This document shows positions 63,401-64,000 of a stretch of DNA of 64,000 bases, piece after piece (position 1 is the first letter of the stretch; every line of letters begins with the position of its first letter). A model generated the notes under the pieces. It saw only the letters and a program-made list of their open reading frames with translations, did no database searches and was not told the DNA's origin. The stretch comes from Saccharopolyspora endophytica. Its GTDB lineage: Bacteria; Actinomycetota; Actinomycetes; Mycobacteriales; Pseudonocardiaceae. Location: the NCBI RefSeq assembly GCF_018070075.1, contig NZ_JAGPXE010000005.1:338914-402913 (forward strand). Direction: 5' to 3'. Both the position numbers and the translations under genes were made by a program.

Positions 63401-63950
63401 CACCTGGGACGGCACCGTCCTCGCCGAACAAGCCCACACCGACGGCGTGCCGAACGGTCCCCAGCTCGGAGACCGACGAGTGACGGTCTGGGAGTACGAG
63501 CCGGGAACATTCCGCCCACTCATCCAGGCCGAACGTTCCCAACTCCGCAACGCGCCCCAGCAGTGGGTCGACGAGCAGTTCTACTCGATCGTCACCGACC
63601 TCGTCGGCACCCCAACGGAGCTGGTCAACGACCAAGGCGGAATCGCCTGGTTCCACCGCACAACCCTCTGGGGCCTCACCGCAGACCAATCCCGCACGGG
63701 TGCCTACACACCCCTCCGCTTCCCCGGCCAATACGCCGACCCGGAGACAGGGTTCAACTACAACTACCAGCGGCATTACGACCCGTTCAGCGGCCGCTAC
63801 GGAAGTGCTGATCCCATAGGGCTTGTCGCTGGTCCTCAGCCGTATAGCTTCGTTCGAAATCCGCTGGCCTTTGGGGTCTTTCGCAGGAACGGTGTTTCCA
63901 GCGTGTTGATCAGTAGGTTTCGGCGTCCGGCCAGCGGTCACCGAAGGTGA
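60495..63950 (+). CDS. RHS-repeat polymorphic toxin-like protein, truncated by insertion
   Basis: A 1151-codon ORF. The first 95 residues are low-complexity (Gly/Ser/Pro/Asp). GDPIDVASGEMILQQTDVELQGVLPLVLRRTHLSSY is the DUF6531 head. About 20 YD/RHS repeats (such as RYDHDDKGNLV, YTYDEQGHLSRITDAMG, RYDYDAVGNLVRETDFNG) form the shell. The core motif TGFNYNYQRHYDPFSGRYGSADPIGL is reached near residue 1110, but after SFVRNPLA the family sequence stops and about 25 residues of insertion-derived tail follow. The usual C-terminal toxin is therefore not encoded here. GTG start behind AAGGGGAATCC. Confidence 0.85.
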   Translation: MAKTKGPGGTSKPDGDAGSSRPPQRVGSVDASKSVSSAQDATHQFAQGGRAGASGSSNPAGANTPPPARTDPAGSTPSGRTDDGGLQDRSPDPQNPTTDADKRHTEGDPIDVASGEMILQQTDVELQGVLPLVLRRTHLSSYRVGLRFGQSWTSTLDQRLELGSAGVSFAAEDGKLLLAPTPAVGATVRFAGSQHELTRGDDGGYTLTEFDSGRKLLFAPGGEVLPLTAIVARNGDRVEIDHDETATPVEVRHSGGYRIRVESDDGLITALHLRDADHGDDVLLMRYVYADRRLTEVINASGQPMRFGYDSDGRITSWVDRNDKWYRFSYNAEGRVVAGEGSGGFLSGTMEYDRENRITRWTNSQGASTTYHLNEAGQTIRAIDAHGGETLSEWDEFDRLLSRTDPLGRTVRYDHDDKGNLVALTRPDGSQVRFEYNELRLPTTIIAPDGSVTRREYDRHGNVTRAIDPTGAITTYTYDEQGHLSRITDAMGHVQLVETDAAGLPVAVTDPLGARTRFVRDAFGRVTEMMDPLGGVTGFGWTVDGKPAWRTLPDGATERWIYDGEGNLRSHIDALGQETRTDVTHFDLPSAEIRPDGTRLTFGYDTELRLVSVTNELGAVWRYDYDAVGNLVRETDFNGRVVAYEHDDAGQLTTRTNGAGEVTYFARDPLGNVIERRSGAVTSTFTFDPLGRLTEAMDGDTQVTFHRDLAGRVLAETINGRTVASAYDALGRRVRRRTPSGAESIWEYDGNGRPIALNTAGRTLRFGYDGAGNEIQRQLGPQAVLAQAWDANHQLVSQTITGASGREIQRRGYTYRADGYLTGLEDTLTGPRTFELDRTGRVTAVTGTGWTERYAYDAAGNLAHATWPTQPSAGGEEIGDREYNGTLIRRAGNVRYEHDAQGRVVLRQRKRLSHKPETWRYFWDSEDRLIEVLTPDGTRWRYRYDPLGRRFAKQRLTPDGAGVAEQIEFTWDGTVLAEQAHTDGVPNGPQLGDRRVTVWEYEPGTFRPLIQAERSQLRNAPQQWVDEQFYSIVTDLVGTPTELVNDQGGIAWFHRTTLWGLTADQSRTGAYTPLRFPGQYADPETGFNYNYQRHYDPFSGRYGSADPIGLVAGPQPYSFVRNPLAFGVFRRNGVSSVLISRFRRPASGHRR

Positions 63951-64000
63951 TGGCGAAGGCGTCGAGGACTGGCTTCCAACGTATCGTCCATCGGGTGCGG
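63872..64000 (-). mobile_element. IS256-family insertion, one end (continues beyond window)
   Basis: The RHS reading frame is broken between 63868 and 63875; the new sequence starts about GGGGTCTTTCGCAGGAACGG, a likely terminal repeat. Thirty-odd bases inside lies the 3' end of a minus-strand transposase gene. The other end and the target duplication are outside the window. Confidence 0.75.
63910..64000 (-). CDS. IS256-family transposase, C-terminal fragment
   Basis: The last 29 codons of a gene running in from the right: ...RTRWTIRWKPVLDAFAITFG then DRWPDAETY and TGA. The W-x-x-x-L-x-x-(F/L)-x-I-x-F-G-D-R pattern is the standard C-terminus of IS256 (Mutator-type) transposases. Confidence 0.8.
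   Translation of the reverse strand, partial: RTRWTIRWKPVLDAFAITFGDRWPDAETY

Noticed and set aside
60900..63600. Repeated DNA within the RHS gene as CRISPR or satellite
   Set aside because: The repeats are diverged YD protein repeats of about 20 codons; there are no identical direct repeats with spacers. No CRISPR array was seen in the window.

Overview
The window is high-GC actinobacterial DNA. GTG and TTG starts are common, several transcripts look leaderless, and the gene families (DivIVA/Scy-like coiled coil, chaplin-like protein, Scr1/WhiJ-type regulator with DUF397, ESX-type secretion proteins, HrpA) fit a filamentous Pseudonocardiales member, perhaps Saccharopolyspora-like. The genus is an inference; no rRNA or tRNA gene was found.

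Layout. 1-6.6 kb: mixed housekeeping genes (DUF3558-like protein fragment, two alpha/beta hydrolases, GNAT, coiled-coil polarity protein, SPW membrane protein, TetR). 6.6-15.3 kb: a frameshifted Tat-exported penicillin acylase, methylmalonyl-CoA epimerase, a secreted protein, acetyl-CoA acetyltransferase, DNA polymerase IV and a stand-alone TipAS protein. 15.3-22.0 kb: a mannoside-use locus. A five-gene minus-strand operon (LacI regulator, mannose-6-phosphate isomerase, ABC ATPase, permease, binding lipoprotein) lies divergent from an exported GH47 alpha-mannosidase, with the same operator-like palindrome before both units. 22-36 kb: CutA, MarR, thiamine-binding protein, chaplin-like protein, thioredoxin/TPR protein, tyrosine phosphatase, two tandem zinc metallopeptidases, alpha-glucan phosphorylase, MFS/TetR pair, oxidoreductase, TPR membrane protein. 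36-48 kb: rhodanese and cysteine dioxygenase behind a putative cysteine-responsive leader peptide, ABC ATPase, enoyl-CoA hydratase, THUMP-like methyltransferase, HrpA, DegV, EtfB/EtfA, RNase HI. 48.3-50 kb: an island of small overlapping ORFs of unknown function. 50-55.5 kb: ornithine-lipid pair OlsB/OlsA, MFS, cysteine desulfurase and MnmA (together tRNA 2-thiolation). 55.5-64 kb: accessory region with a Scr1/WhiJ-type HTH gene, two near-identical DUF397 genes bracketing lower-GC DNA, then a YbaB/EspC/WXG/RHS cluster. The RHS gene is cut at its conserved core by an IS256-family element that runs off the window.

The most striking non-coding signal is a family of about 20 copies of a short palindromic element (core GTGACAGGAAGGTTCCC) at 15 intergenic places between 1.8 and 48.3 kb. 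Copies occur singly or as facing pairs that form long hairpins with matching arm changes. It is absent from the last 15.7 kb.
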